Source of the DNA: Hyperoplus lanceolatus
Lineage: Eukaryota > Chordata > Actinopteri > Uranoscopiformes > Ammodytidae
DNA: 64,000 bases
NCBI GenBank assembly: GCA_026929865.2
Contig: CM049403.1
Coordinates: 31,871,001 to 31,935,000, forward strand
Reading direction: 5' to 3'
Shown: positions 43,091 through 51,212 of the stretch, one piece after another
Layout: each line of letters starts with the position of its first letter
Position numbering within the stretch: the first letter of the stretch is position 1
Translations under genes and position numbers: made by a program
The notes under the pieces: generated by a model
Database searches by the model: none
The model's input: only the letters and a program-made list of their open reading frames with translations
Told to the model about the DNA's origin: nothing

Positions 43091-44967
43091 CAATTCAAAG
43101 GGGTTTCATTGGCATGAAAGTTTCGATAACAACACGTTGCCAAAGCATCAAAAACCGTTTGTCCAGATATTAGGACAGTACACAACAGACAGTAATATGA
43201 ACATTAACACAACAGTAAGATTGCTTTATATCTATTAGGTAAACAGTATCTACTATATCTTACAGTATCTCACAAAAGTGAGTACACCCCTAACATTTCT
43301 TCAAATATTTCATTATATCTTTCCATGGGACAACACTGAATAAATGACACTTTGATACAATGTAAAGTAGTCAGTGTACAGCTTGTATAACAGTGTAAAT
43401 TTACTGTCCCCTCAAAATAACTCGACACACAGCCATTAATGTCTAAACTGCTGGCAACAAAAGTGAGTACACCCCTAAGAAAAAATGTCCAAATTGGGCC
43501 CAAAGTGTCAATATTTTGTTTTGTCATCATTATTTTCCAGCACTACCTTAACCCTCTTGGGCATGGAGTTCACTAGAGCTTCACAGGTTGCAACTGGAAC
43601 CCTCTTCTACCCATTCATGACGACATCAAGGAGCTGGTGGATATTAGAGTCCTTGCGCTCCTCCATCTCCCGTTTTAGGATGCCCCAAAGATGCTCAATA
43701 GGGTTTAAGACTGGAGACATGCTTGGCCAGTCCATAACCTTTACCCTCAGCTTCTTTAGCAAGCCAGTGGTCGTTCGGAGGGGTGTTTGGGGTCGTTATC
43801 ATGTTGCAGTACTGCCCTGCGGCCCAGTTTATGAAGGGAGGGGATCATGCTCTGCTTCAGTATGTCACAGTACATGTTAGAATTCAATGAACTGTAGATC
43901 CCCAGTGCTGGCAGCACTCATGCAGCCCCAGACCATGACACTCCAACCGCCATGCTTGACTCTAGGCAAGACACACTTGTCTTTGTACTCCTCACCTGGT
44001 TGCCGCTCCACACTCTTAACACCATCTGAACTAAATACATGTATTTTGGTCTCATCAGACCACAGGACATGGTTGCAGTAATCCATGTCCGTAGTCTGTT
44101 TGTCTTCAGCAAACTTTTTGTGGGGTTTCTTGTGCATCATCTTTAGAATAGGCTTCCTTCTGGTTTGACAGCCATGCAGACCAGTATGATGCAGAGTGCG
44201 GCGTATGGTCTGAGCACTGACAGGTTGACCCCCCACCCCTTCAAGCCCTTCAGCAATGCTGGCAGCACTCATACGTCTCTTTTCCAAAGCCAACCTCTGT
44301 GTACGACGCTGACCATGTGCACTCAACCTTCGTAAACTGGGCCGCAGGGTGGTATTGCAACATGATAACGACCCCAAACACACCTCCAAGACGACCAGTG
44401 GCTTGCTAAAAAGCTGAGGGTAAAGGTTATGGCCTGGACAAGCATGTCTCCAGACCTAAACCCTATTGAGCATCTTTGGGGCTTCTTAAAACGGAAGGTG
44501 GAGGAGCGCAAGGTCTTTAATATCCACCAGCTCTGTGATGCAGTCATAAATGGGTGGAAGAAGGTTCCAGTTGCAACCTGTGAAGCTCTAGTGAACTCCA
44601 TGCCCAAGAGGGGTAAGGCAGTGCTGGAAAATAGTGGTGGCCACACAAAATATTTACACTTTGGGCCCAATTTTTAAATTTTTTTAAGGGGTGTACTCAC
44701 TTTTGTTGCCAGCAGTTTAGACATTAATGGCTGTGTGTCGAGTTATTTTGAGGGGATAGTAAATTTACACTGTTATACAAGCTGTACACTGTCTACTTTA
44801 CATTGTATCAAAGTGTCATTTCTTCAGTGTTGTCCCATGGAAAGATATAAAGAAAAATGTGAAGAAATGTGAGGGGTGTACTCACTTTTGTGAGATACTG
44901 TATGTGTATATATCTCTGTCTTATAGTGTGTGTGTGTGTGTGCGTGCGTGTGTGTCTGTGTGTCTCT

Positions 44968-45004
<37 letters not shown>

Positions 45005-45007
45005 TCT

Positions 45008-45054
<47 letters not shown>

Positions 45055-45057
45055 TCT

Positions 45058-45088
<31 letters not shown>

Positions 45089-45328
45089 CTGTGTGTCTCT
45101 GTGTGTGTGTGTGTGTGTCTCCCTCCACAGACCCTGGCTCTGATAGTTCTTGGTATTGGATCTTTATTCTCTCTGGTTTTCCACGTTGGGACCAGAGAAC
45201 CGGCGTCGGCCTCCAGCCCCGACCGGCTCATCTCCCCATCCACCTCACAGGAGGCTCTACTGGGCCCCGTGTTCATGTGGAACAGCTGGCTGAAGGAAAC
45301 CTCTTTCTACCAGGTCTGTGTGTGTCTG

Positions 45329-45399
<71 letters not shown>

Positions 45400-45414
45400 C
45401 TCTCTCTCTCTCTC

Positions 45415-45493
<79 letters not shown>

Positions 45494-47743
45494 CAAATAT
45501 AACTTCTTTATGAACTTTAATTTATTTTAATCAACAAATTACTCAATTAACTCATGCTAGTTAAGAGTATACTTCTTGATGTTCATATTGCATGGGTCAA
45601 ACATGAAACCATTTGCATTTATAATATCATTATATTCTGTAATATCTGTGTATATTTGCTAAAACCTGCAGAAACACTGAATGATTTGTTTAAAATGCAT
45701 TTGTGTTTGTATTTGCACCAGGTTGCGTTCCTCTACATGTGCACCAGACTGATAGTCAACTTGTCTCAGACGTACATCTCTGTTTACCTCACCAACTCCC
45801 TGCTGCTGCCCAAGGTAAAAGGCCAAAACACTGGCTCTCTTCAAAGAAGCCATACTTACACCGTCCCTCTCAAAATGAGTATGAGTAGGACGTTAGTAGG
45901 GCTTTTAGTATGAGTAGGATGTTAGTATGGCTTTTAGTATGAGTAGGACGTTAGAAGGGCTTTTAGTATGAGTAGGACGTTAGTAGGGCTTTTAGTATGA
46001 GTAGGACGTTAGTAGGGCTTTTAGTATGAGTAGGACGTTAGTAGGGCTTTTAGTATGAGTAGGACGTTAGTAGGGCTTTTAGTATGAGTAGGACGTTAGT
46101 AGGGCTTTTAGTATGAGTAGGACGTTAGAAGGGCTTTTAGTATGAGTAGGACGTTAGTAGGGCTTTTAGTATGAGTAGGACGTTAGTAGGGCTTTTAGTA
46201 TGAGTAGGACGTTAGTAGGGCTTTTAGTATGAGTAGGACGTTAGAAGGGCTTTTAGTATGAGTAGGACGTTAGTAGGGCTTTTAGTATGAGTAGGACGTT
46301 AGTAGGGCTTTTAGTATGAGTAGGACGTTAGTAGGGCTTTTAGTATGAGTAGGATGTTAGTAGGGCTTTTAGTATGAGTAGGACGTTAGTAGGGCTTTTA
46401 GTATGAGTAGGATGTTAGTAGGGCTTTTAGTATGAGTAGGACGTTAGTAGGGCTTTTAGTATGTGTAGGACGTTAGAAGGGCTTTTAGTATGAGTAGGAT
46501 GTTAGTAGGGCTTTTAGTATGAGTAGGACGTTAGTAGGGCTTTTAGTATGAGTAGGACGTTAGAAGGGCTTTTAGTATGAGTAGGACGTTAGTAGGGCTT
46601 TTAGTATGAGTAGGATGTTAGTAGGGCTTTTAGTATGAGTAGGACGTTAGTAGGGCTTTTAGTATGAGTAGGACGTTAGAAGGGCTTTTAGTATGAGTAG
46701 GACGTTAGTAGGGCTTTTAGTATGAGTAGGATGTTAGTAGGGCTTTTAGTATGAGTAGGATGTTAGTAGGGCTTTTAGTATTTATTTATTTATTATTATT
46801 CTTCCGGACAATTACACACAATACATAATTTTCTCATTGCATATTCATACATATTACTTTGTGTTATCGTCCGAAGGGAAGCAGGAGAAGCCAAAGGCTT
46901 AATGAGTAGGACGTTAGTAGGGCTTTTAGTATGAGTAGGACGTTAGTAGGGCTTTCCGAACACAGCCACTGTGTATTCATTCAGACAGACGTGTGTAACG
47001 TCATAATGTAGCTTATGTTTGTGACACTGAAGAGTTAAAGGTGGAGTCAGTGATTCTAGAGAACGCTTGTTGTCTTTAGAAATAGAGAACGCTATGTAAG
47101 TTGTTTATATTATTTTGTCTATTGTTTGTGTGATCACTGTTGTTGTGTGTTTGTGTTCTTGTAAAAAAAGCAAAATCCCAAATAAAGTATTTCTTTTTTA
47201 AAATCACTTTTTCGTCAAAATCAGTGAATGTCTCCTCTTGCTCCACTACCTGTCAGTTTGAAGGAGTATTATTATTAGAGTATATATAAGTATTGGAGTA
47301 TTAATACACAGCCAGGATTTTTTTTCCAGCACACAACAGTACAGACAGGTAGCGGATCGTGAGGAGATATTCACTGATTTTGACAAAGTGATTTTGACAA
47401 CAGAATGACCAGAATCACTGACTCCAAAGCTTGTCTGTCTGTGTGTGTGTGTGTGTGTGTGCGTGTCTGTGTGCGTGTCTGTCTGTCTGTGTGTTTGTGT
47501 GTGTGTGTGTGTGTGTAAGTCTGTGTGTATGTCTCTCTGTCTGTCTGTCTGTCCTCCTCTGTCTTCAGGATTACATCGCGATCATTCCTCTGGTGATGTA
47601 CGTCAGTGGCTTCATTTGCTCTCTGGCCATGAAACCTGTCAGCAAGCTCATAGGCATCAGTGTGAGTCTGTCTGATAAACAGTCATTATTTATTTTTATT
47701 TTTGGCATTTCCAAGCTTTATTAGACAGTACAGAGTTGAAATG

Positions 47744-47792
<49 letters not shown>

Positions 47793-49092
47793 ATGACCTG
47801 CAGTAAAGGTCCATGGGTCAGATTTGAACCCACAACCACTGCAACGAAGGCCGGAGCCAATATGGTACGCGCTCTATCCACTACACCACCGGAGCACTCA
47901 ATATACAGTCATTATAACGGTTGTTGCTGAGATGTGAACTCTGTCATTAAACATTATAAAATCCCTATTATAATATAATGAATGAGGTTTTTCTTCCCTC
48001 AGTCTTCCCTTGGCCCAGCTGTCCTGTTAATCCTAACCCTACATTTTACCATGTGTGATGTCACACATGGTAAAATGTAGGGTTAGACAGTGAGACCATA
48101 AAACACTCTTTCTGCCTTTTCTCAGGCTAGGATGAACCGATTTCTAAAATGTTTTGCACATTTATACTACGTAAGATCTCAGAGTTCAATACACTTTCAT
48201 ATATCTACCGCTGAAGTAGGTCTTTAAGTGATATCCTGTGTTTCCAGATGACCTACCTGCTGGGCCTGTGTGTGGTGGAAAGAAGGCCAGAGCCAATATG
48301 GTACAAGCTCTATCCACTACGCCACCGGAGCGCCCTGCCGGTTACCTTTGTTGCATGTCACTCATTCCCCCCTAACTCCACATATTCCCTGTCCCCTAGT
48401 CTGGCTTGACCACTTCCGCCAGCGTCTATTAAGCGCTGGCGTCGGCAAACAACGCTATGCCTCCATTGGCTGCTTCCCGGGGTTAGCCCCGCCGTAGATG
48501 ATAGTGATTGGTTTAAAGAAATAAAAACAGGCCAGCCCAGTTTCCCACCCGAATAGACGGCTCTAAACGGAGTGCTTCCAGACCATACTACTTGCTGTAG
48601 TTTGGTCTGGCTTTGCGAGACATATTCCCTGTCCCCATACTCCAGCTTTAACTGTCTATTAAATGCAAAAATGTTGTAAATGTAATTTATTATTGTGGGG
48701 TAGTGGATAGAGCGCGTACCATATTGGCTCTGGCCTTCGTTGCAGTGGTCGCGGGTTCAAATCCGATCCGTGGACCTTTACTGCAGGTCACCCCCCCCCT
48801 CTCTCTCTTTCTCCCCATTTCAACTCTGTAATGTCAAATAAAGCTTGAAAATGCCAAAAAAAAAAAATAATAATAATAATGATTTACTAAGTGATATCCT
48901 GTGTTTCCAGATGACCTACCTGCTGGGCCTGTGTGTTGTGGTGGGTTTTGCGTCCTGGGTGTTTGTGGATCAGAACATGAGCTCTCACAGTATCTATGGA
49001 GCCGCCGTGTTGCTAGGCGCCGGCTCGGCAACCATCCTGGTCATGTCTCTGTCTATGACCGCGACACTCATCGGAGAGCAGACGGTAAGAGA

Positions 49093-49128
<36 letters not shown>

Positions 49129-50123
49129 ATCTATGCATTGAGAAATTTTAAGTTATAGTGCGTAACTTCTGTCGCCCGTGTGGTGTAGTAGCTGTGTTAA
49201 TCTCTGGTATGTGTGTGTGTGTGCGTGTGTGTGTGAGTTTGTATCCGTTTGCGTGCGTGCGTCATGTGTGCGTACATCATGTGTGTGTGTGTTCTGCAGC
49301 AAAGTGGAGCATTTGTTTACGGGTCCATGAGTCTCACAGACAAGTTTGCAAACGGTTTGGGCGTCATCCTCATCCAGAGCCTCCGCCCCTGCAGGTGAGG
49401 CTATAGATTCAGACCTTTATGTTGCATTTAGACGGTCCACGGCTAGCTACGGTGGGCCTCCTTTGTTTACAAACCTGTTTACAGAGCCTAGGCTGTGTAA
49501 TACCACTGTATGTTTTTACAGCGCACACACAGTACGGACAGGTAGCGGATCGTGAGGAGACATTCACTGATTTTGACGACACGCGTTCTCCAGAATCACT
49601 GACTTCACCTTTAATGGTACACACACTAGTTGAGCTACCGGGGCCCTAAGTTAAGTTACTTTATTAGTCAATGGGTACATTGAAATTTGTCTTTCCGCAT
49701 ATCCCCCTCTCAAGTTCCCACACTCCAGAGGGGGTCAGAGCGCAGGGTCAGCCATAGTACAGCGCCCCTGGAGCGGTTTGGGGTTAAGTGTTAAGTGTCT
49801 TGCTCAAGGACACAATGGTAGAGATGGTGGGCACCGTAGACGTAACACCAGCCTCTGCTAGTTTCACAACGAACACCCTCCTGTCCGGTGCCGGGGATCC
49901 AACCAGAGACCAAAACTTTGCTGCTTTTCTGTCCCAATTATTTCTTTTAAACTTTCTTTAACAGTTTTCTCTGTTTTATTCCCCCAGCACAGAGGCGTGC
50001 TGCCCGGACTGTGTGTGGTTCTATCGTGACGTCATGGTGATCGTCACCGGGGGCGTTGCCGCAGCAGCAGCACTTTGCCTCGTCACACTTCTCATCCGGC
50101 CAATCAGGATAAGGAAAAGTTAG
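36860..50123 (+). CDS. mfsd12: MFSD12-type major facilitator transporter, complete coding span
   Basis: Multi-pass transporter of lysosomes and melanosomes. Mammalian MFSD12 is required for cysteine import into these organelles and affects pigmentation. Nine exons (36860-37133, 38970-39180, 42482-42608, 45131-45313, 45722-45814, 47569-47661, 48911-49084, 49300-49394, 49988-50123) join in phase to 461 residues; human MFSD12 is about 480. Landmarks include [20 protein letters not shown], the GISDG/DRR-type A-motif region ([18 protein letters not shown]), [31 protein letters not shown] and [21 protein letters not shown] chose the ATG at 36860 because [15 protein letters not shown] aligns with the family start. 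An upstream in-frame ATG at 36824 exists but reads through non-conserved sequence. The mammalian acidic dileucine in the central loop is not preserved here. Teleosts may carry a and b copies. Confidence 0.94.
37158..37325 (+). mobile_element. Fragment of the same Tc1/mariner-like MITE
   Basis: CAGCTGAAACTCATGTTATT and the following 150 bases match 25348 onward (gaatatcatggaaaatgaat; gagggccgacatttctgt). The right end is missing. In mfsd12 intron 1. Confidence 0.65.
38450..38612 (+). mobile_element. SINE-like family S4, copy 1
   Basis: 'accattgtgtccttgagcaa', 'ctccaggggcgctgaactat', 'gctctgaccccctctggagt', 'gacaaatttcaatgt'. Reverse complement of the S4 copies at 49651, 61479 and 62985. Confidence 0.65.
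38630..38938 (-). mobile_element. MITE family M3, copy with palindromic centre
   Basis: Runs from 'aaggaatacctcacccatac' to 'ccggtgaagtaggtcttta'. It ends about 30 bases before the mfsd12 exon 2 acceptor. Its centre has 20-bp arms (38749-38768 and 38771-38790) around TG. Confidence 0.8.
38970..39180 (+). CDS. mfsd12: mfsd12 exon 2 (TM3-4)
   Basis: The acceptor is accctccag and the donor GTGGGA. It encodes [18 protein letters not shown], then [20 protein letters not shown] and the [17 protein letters not shown] loop that matches the family's second MFS-type motif. The phase-2 end leaves AG of an arginine codon. Confidence 0.95.
39213..39317 (-). mobile_element. SINE family S1, 3' fragment
   Basis: 'ttttgggctatttcaagctt' to 'atgacttgcagtgaggatcc'. 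The tRNA-like head is missing. It begins 33 bases after mfsd12 exon 2. Confidence 0.7.
39688..40126 (+). mobile_element. MITE family M4, copy 2, hosting another MITE
   Basis: Starts TCCCTGTGTTCCAATACC and ends ATGTGATTTGGAACACAGGGA. A different inverted-repeat element occupies 39797-40062. Confidence 0.7.
39797..40062 (+). mobile_element. MITE family M5, nested in M4
   Basis: Termini TAAAGCTGGGGT and ACCCCAGCTTTA form inverted repeats. It carries two facing CCAAT motifs (ctgattggtcaaagt and ctttgaccaatcagaa). Confidence 0.65.
40237..40318 (+). repeat. Short tandem repeat CTCTGGCCTGC / CTCTGGCCAG
   Basis: Seven or more 10-12 base units of GGCTCTGGCCTGCC type in mfsd12 intron 2. Confidence 0.75.
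40632..40792 (+). mobile_element. SINE family S1, copy 3
   Basis: GGGGTGCTCCGGTGGTGTAG head, a B box worn to GGTTTAAATCC, and end 'aagcttgaaaatgccaaaaa'. Confidence 0.8.
41140..41262 (-). mobile_element. MITE family M1, eroded fragment
   Basis: Recognisable parts are 'ccttgaaggccaccgtagctt' (trimmed) and an end 'attacgcactgccccttttaa'. It also carries acactagatggcg, a CTCF-like string. Confidence 0.45.
41548..41831 (+). mobile_element. MITE family M4, copy 3
   Basis: Starts TCCCTGCGTTCCAAATCAC and ends GGGATTGGAACGCAGGGA. It shares 'attatgtcgagaaatgtcaa' with copy 4 in opposite orientation. Confidence 0.75.
42003..42191 (-). mobile_element. SINE family S1, copy 4
   Basis: Minus orientation and complete, from 'ttttttggcattttcaagct' to 'tacgccaccggagcgcccca'. 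GA repeat inside at 42058-42080. Confidence 0.85.
42482..42608 (+). CDS. mfsd12: mfsd12 exon 3 (TM5)
   Basis: The acceptor is cctcctatag; A completes AGA. It encodes [20 protein letters not shown] and a lumenal/loop stretch ending VDIPLFR, with donor GTGAAT. A near-copy of the pyrimidine tract and exon start sits 56 bases upstream, with AG at 42424-42425. Using that copy gives an immediate TAA, so the downstream site is taken as real. Confidence 0.93.
42836..43086 (+). repeat. (CT)n, polypyrimidine tract of 250 bases
   Basis: CTCTCT with CCCT and TTTCT variants, an uninterrupted pyrimidine strand for most of its length (a few G near the start). It could form triplex DNA. Confidence 0.95.
43480..44340 (-). 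pseudogene. Tc1 transposase remnant (catalytic region, frameshifted)
   Basis: Contains [13 protein letters not shown] (first Asp of DD34E), then after a one-base shift near 43881 [12 protein letters not shown] (second Asp) and [12 protein letters not shown] (Glu). A TAA interrupts after LQFIEF. It has no N-terminal helix-turn-helix region: upstream sequence switches to an inverted C-terminal copy. Confidence 0.85.
44340..44680 (+). pseudogene. Second Tc1 transposase C-terminal fragment, opposite strand
   Basis: Plus-strand reading includes [20 protein letters not shown] and [20 protein letters not shown], ending near [10 protein letters not shown]. The same region exists on the minus strand at 43485-43812 with about 90% similarity by eye. 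Confidence 0.85.
44925..45120 (+). repeat. (GT)n/(CT)n before mfsd12 exon 4
   Basis: Alternating GT and TCTC blocks. The exon acceptor is ten bases after it. Confidence 0.95.
45131..45313 (+). CDS. mfsd12: mfsd12 exon 4 (TM6 and central loop)
   Basis: The acceptor ccctccacag comes directly after a 190-base GT/CT repeat. The donor GTCTGT runs straight into (TCTA)n/(TCTG)n, so both sides are microsatellite. It encodes [23 protein letters not shown] and the central cytosolic loop up to WLKETSFYQ. Confidence 0.93.
45322..45493 (+). repeat. (TCTA)n (TC)n (TCTG)n after mfsd12 exon 4
   Basis: About 18 TCTA, 9 TC and 20 TCTG units, starting within nine bases of the donor. Confidence 0.95.
45722..45814 (+). 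CDS. mfsd12: mfsd12 exon 5 (TM7)
   Basis: The acceptor is atttgcaccag and the donor GTAAAA, in phase 0/0. It encodes [20 protein letters not shown] through [19 protein letters not shown] is one of the most conserved MFSD12 stretches. The 29-bp minisatellite begins 60 bases after the donor. Confidence 0.95.
45875..46958 (+). repeat. 29-bp minisatellite, about 31+2 units, in mfsd12 intron 5
   Basis: Unit AGTATGAGTAGGACGTTAG plus TAGGGCTTTT. Units differ at only two or three positions (ACG/ATG, GTAGGG/GAAGGG), and the variants recur in blocks. The array runs to 46778, is broken by a LINE tail, and resumes with two units at 46903-46958. Stop codons in every frame of the unit argue against coding. 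Confidence 0.93.
46779..46902 (-). mobile_element. LINE 3' tail inserted in the 29-bp minisatellite
   Basis: 'tttatttatttattattatt', 'cttccggacaatta', 'gtccgaagggaagcaggaga' and 'aaaggctta' match the tail of the LINE at 58740. It splits the minisatellite array in register, so it arrived after the array formed. Confidence 0.75.
47035..47428 (+). mobile_element. MITE family M2, copy 5, with internal insertion
   Basis: Starts gttaaaggtggagtcag and ends aatcactgactccaaag. About 120 bases after 'cttgttgtc' (roughly 47073-47195) are absent from other copies and end in an AATAAAG/T-rich stretch. Confidence 0.7.
47430..47552 (+). repeat. (GT)n/(CTGT)n before mfsd12 exon 6
   Basis: Mixed tract ending about 17 bases before the acceptor. 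Confidence 0.93.
47569..47661 (+). CDS. mfsd12: mfsd12 exon 6 (TM8)
   Basis: The acceptor gtcttcag comes behind (GT)n/(CTGT)n and the donor is GTGAGT, in phase 0/0. It encodes [20 protein letters not shown] and [11 protein letters not shown], aligning with the family IPLVMYLSGF...MKP segment. Confidence 0.94.
47695..47899 (-). mobile_element. SINE family S1, copy 5
   Basis: Minus orientation and complete, with an expanded (GA)n at 47747-47786. In mfsd12 intron 6. Confidence 0.8.
47955..48226 (-). mobile_element. MITE family M3, copy with long palindromic centre
   Basis: The left terminus is eroded and the right end is 'ctgaagtaggtctttaa'. Its centre has perfect 26-bp arms (48033-48058 and 48061-48086) around TG. 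It abuts the duplicated mfsd12 exon 7 acceptor. Confidence 0.8.
48225..48278 (+). pseudogene. Duplicate of mfsd12 exon 7 acceptor and exon start
   Basis: 54 bases, identical to 48888-48941 except one base: 23 of intron (ending tttccag) and 31 of exon ([10 protein letters not shown]). It then switches to rearranged SINE sequence. If used, the frame stays open through the SINE head for about 35 codons before a stop. Confidence 0.9.
48283..48372 (-). mobile_element. SINE family S1, head fragment next to duplicated exon end
   Basis: 'ggccagagccaatatggtac' to 'cgccaccggagcgccc' is the reversed head, followed by 'ttgcatgtcactcattcccc' from the SINE body in the other direction. This rearranged fragment starts right where the extra exon 7 copy stops. 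Confidence 0.65.
48401..48622 (+). mobile_element. Fold-back element family M6, copy 2
   Basis: Starts TAGTCTGGCTTGACCACTTC and ends TTTGCGAGAC. It is flanked by a direct repeat of about 15 bases, ATATTCCCTGTCCCC. The hairpin CCAGACCATACTAC / GTAGTTTGGTCTGG is at 48578-48610. Confidence 0.75.
48695..48873 (+). mobile_element. SINE family S1, copy 6
   Basis: Head missing its first bases (GTAGTGGATAGAGCGCG kept), B box GGTTCAAATCCG, tail 'gcttgaaaatgccaaaaaaa' and (AAT)n. It ends about 38 bases before the mfsd12 exon 7 acceptor. Confidence 0.8.
48911..49084 (+). CDS. mfsd12: mfsd12 exon 7 (TM9-10)
   Basis: The acceptor is gtgtttccag and the donor GTAAGA, in phase 0/0. It encodes [20 protein letters not shown] through [20 protein letters not shown] and [10 protein letters not shown] second copy of its acceptor and first 31 bases lies at 48225-48278. 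Confidence 0.95.
49092..49295 (+). repeat. CTGT and GT tracts between mfsd12 exons 7 and 8
   Basis: CTGT (49094-49124) after the donor of exon 7 and GT-rich sequence (49208-49292) up to the acceptor of exon 8, filling much of this 215-base intron. Confidence 0.9.
49300..49394 (+). CDS. mfsd12: mfsd12 exon 8 (TM11)
   Basis: The acceptor is gtgttctgcag and the donor GTGAGG. It encodes [20 protein letters not shown] plus [11 protein letters not shown], ending phase 2 so that AG joins C of the last exon to give serine. Confidence 0.95.
49412..49614 (+). mobile_element. MITE family M2, copy 6 (right part)
   Basis: The left terminus is missing. The 'cggacaggtagcggatcgtg' marker and the end 'gaatcactgacttcacctttaa' are intact. 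It lies just after mfsd12 exon 8. Confidence 0.6.
49651..49915 (-). mobile_element. SINE-like family S4, copy 2
   Basis: Starts 'taagttactttattagtcaa' and contains 'gagggggtcagagcgcaggg' and 'gctcaaggacacaatggtag'. It ends 'gtgccggggatccaaccaga', a reversed B-box-like string. Confidence 0.7.
49988..50123 (+). CDS. mfsd12: mfsd12 exon 9 (TM12 and C-terminus)
   Basis: The acceptor is attcccccag. It encodes the cysteine-bearing loop [22 protein letters not shown]12 ([16 protein letters not shown]) and a short basic tail RPIRIRKS before TAG at 50121-50123. Confidence 0.95.
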
Positions 50124-50154
50124 AGCTCAAAAATGTTCATGACGCTTTTTTTTT

Positions 50155-50225
50155 TTTAAAGATATTTTGGGGCATTTTTGCTTTATTAGACAGATTTGCA
50201 GAGACAAAGGTGAAATGGGGCCGAC
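50155..50225 (-). mobile_element. SINE family S1/S2, 3' fragment
   Basis: 'ggggcatttttgctttatta' and 'gtgaaatggggccgacag'. The head is missing. In the presumed mfsd12 3' UTR. Confidence 0.55.
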
Positions 50226-50263
50226 AGTATTATTATGTTTCTCTTCAGATTTAGATTTAAAGG

Positions 50264-50583
50264 ACACTTAAAGGAATACTTCACCCATACGGAACAAGCG
50301 TTCTATCATTATAAAATAACTATTATAATATAATGAATGAGGTTTTTCTTCCCTCAGTCCTCCCTCAGTCTTCCCTTGGCCCAGCTGTCCTGTTAATCCT
50401 AACCCTTACTGTGATGTCACAAGAAGGAAACTGTAGGGTTAGACAGTGAGACCATAAAACACTCTTTCTGCCTTTTCTCAGGCTAAGATGATCCGATTTA
50501 ATTTTTTTTTGCACATTTATACTAAATAGGATCTCAGAGTTCAATACACCTTCATATTCCCACTGGTGAAGTAGGCCTTTAAC
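50264..50583 (-). mobile_element. MITE family M3, copy in mfsd12 3' UTR
   Basis: Full copy from 'cacttaaaggaatacttcac' to 'ggtgaagtaggcctttaa'. The centre is the ordinary form (TGTGATGTCACAAGAAGG), without the expanded palindrome. Confidence 0.8.
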
Positions 50584-50912
50584 ACTTAGACACTGCAGGC
50601 AAATATACAGTTTTTTCAAGCAATGGTCAATTTTTGTTTAATAGATGTGTGTCTATTCATCTTCCATAACATGTCTTCTTTCATACTTGTATTAATAAAA
50701 GGCCCAACATGTACATTTAGGTGTTTTTTTTGACTGATAAAGAATGTTTGGGTCTGTATATTTTCTCCTTTTCAACCATCTGTAACGACCATTATTTATT
50801 TAATTTTTAATACTTTGAAATCAGTTTAGTCAAATGAAAACTGAACTATTTACACGTCATATGATATCATAGCACTGATTTGAATAATGAAAAAAATAAT
50901 ATTTCAACATAC

Positions 50913-51138
<226 letters not shown>

Positions 51139-51212
51139 CTGCCTTAGTTCTTCAATGTAGATGAAGCCAAATATTTTCGTTGACCTGGCAGAGATAGTGG
51201 CTCGGTTCCAAG

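Larger units (their letters stand above)
43263..44900 (-). mobile_element. Tc1-like transposon, rearranged (two inverted 3' halves)
   Basis: Ends CAGTATCTCACAAAAGTGAG and its inverse, with TA on both flanks and a length of about 1.64 kb, normal for Tc1. The minus strand from about 44340 down to 43480 encodes the middle and C-terminal part of a Tc1 transposase. The plus strand from 44340 to 44680 encodes a second copy of the C-terminal part. The N-terminal DNA-binding region is absent, so the element cannot be autonomous. Confidence 0.85.
50124..50720 (+). other. mfsd12: mfsd12 3' UTR candidate
   Basis: An AATAAA signal at 50694-50699 suggests a UTR of nearly 600 bases. It would contain a minus-oriented S1 SINE fragment (50155-50225) and a full M3 MITE (50264-50583). 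Earlier, weaker signals cannot be excluded. Confidence 0.4.

Noticed and set aside
44429-44677. Functional transposase on the plus strand
   Set aside because: Only the last third of the protein, inverted relative to the remainder, with no DNA-binding part or first catalytic Asp.
45875-46958. CRISPR-like array, because the unit is 29 bases
   Set aside because: Units are directly adjacent with no spacers, and the setting is a vertebrate intron.
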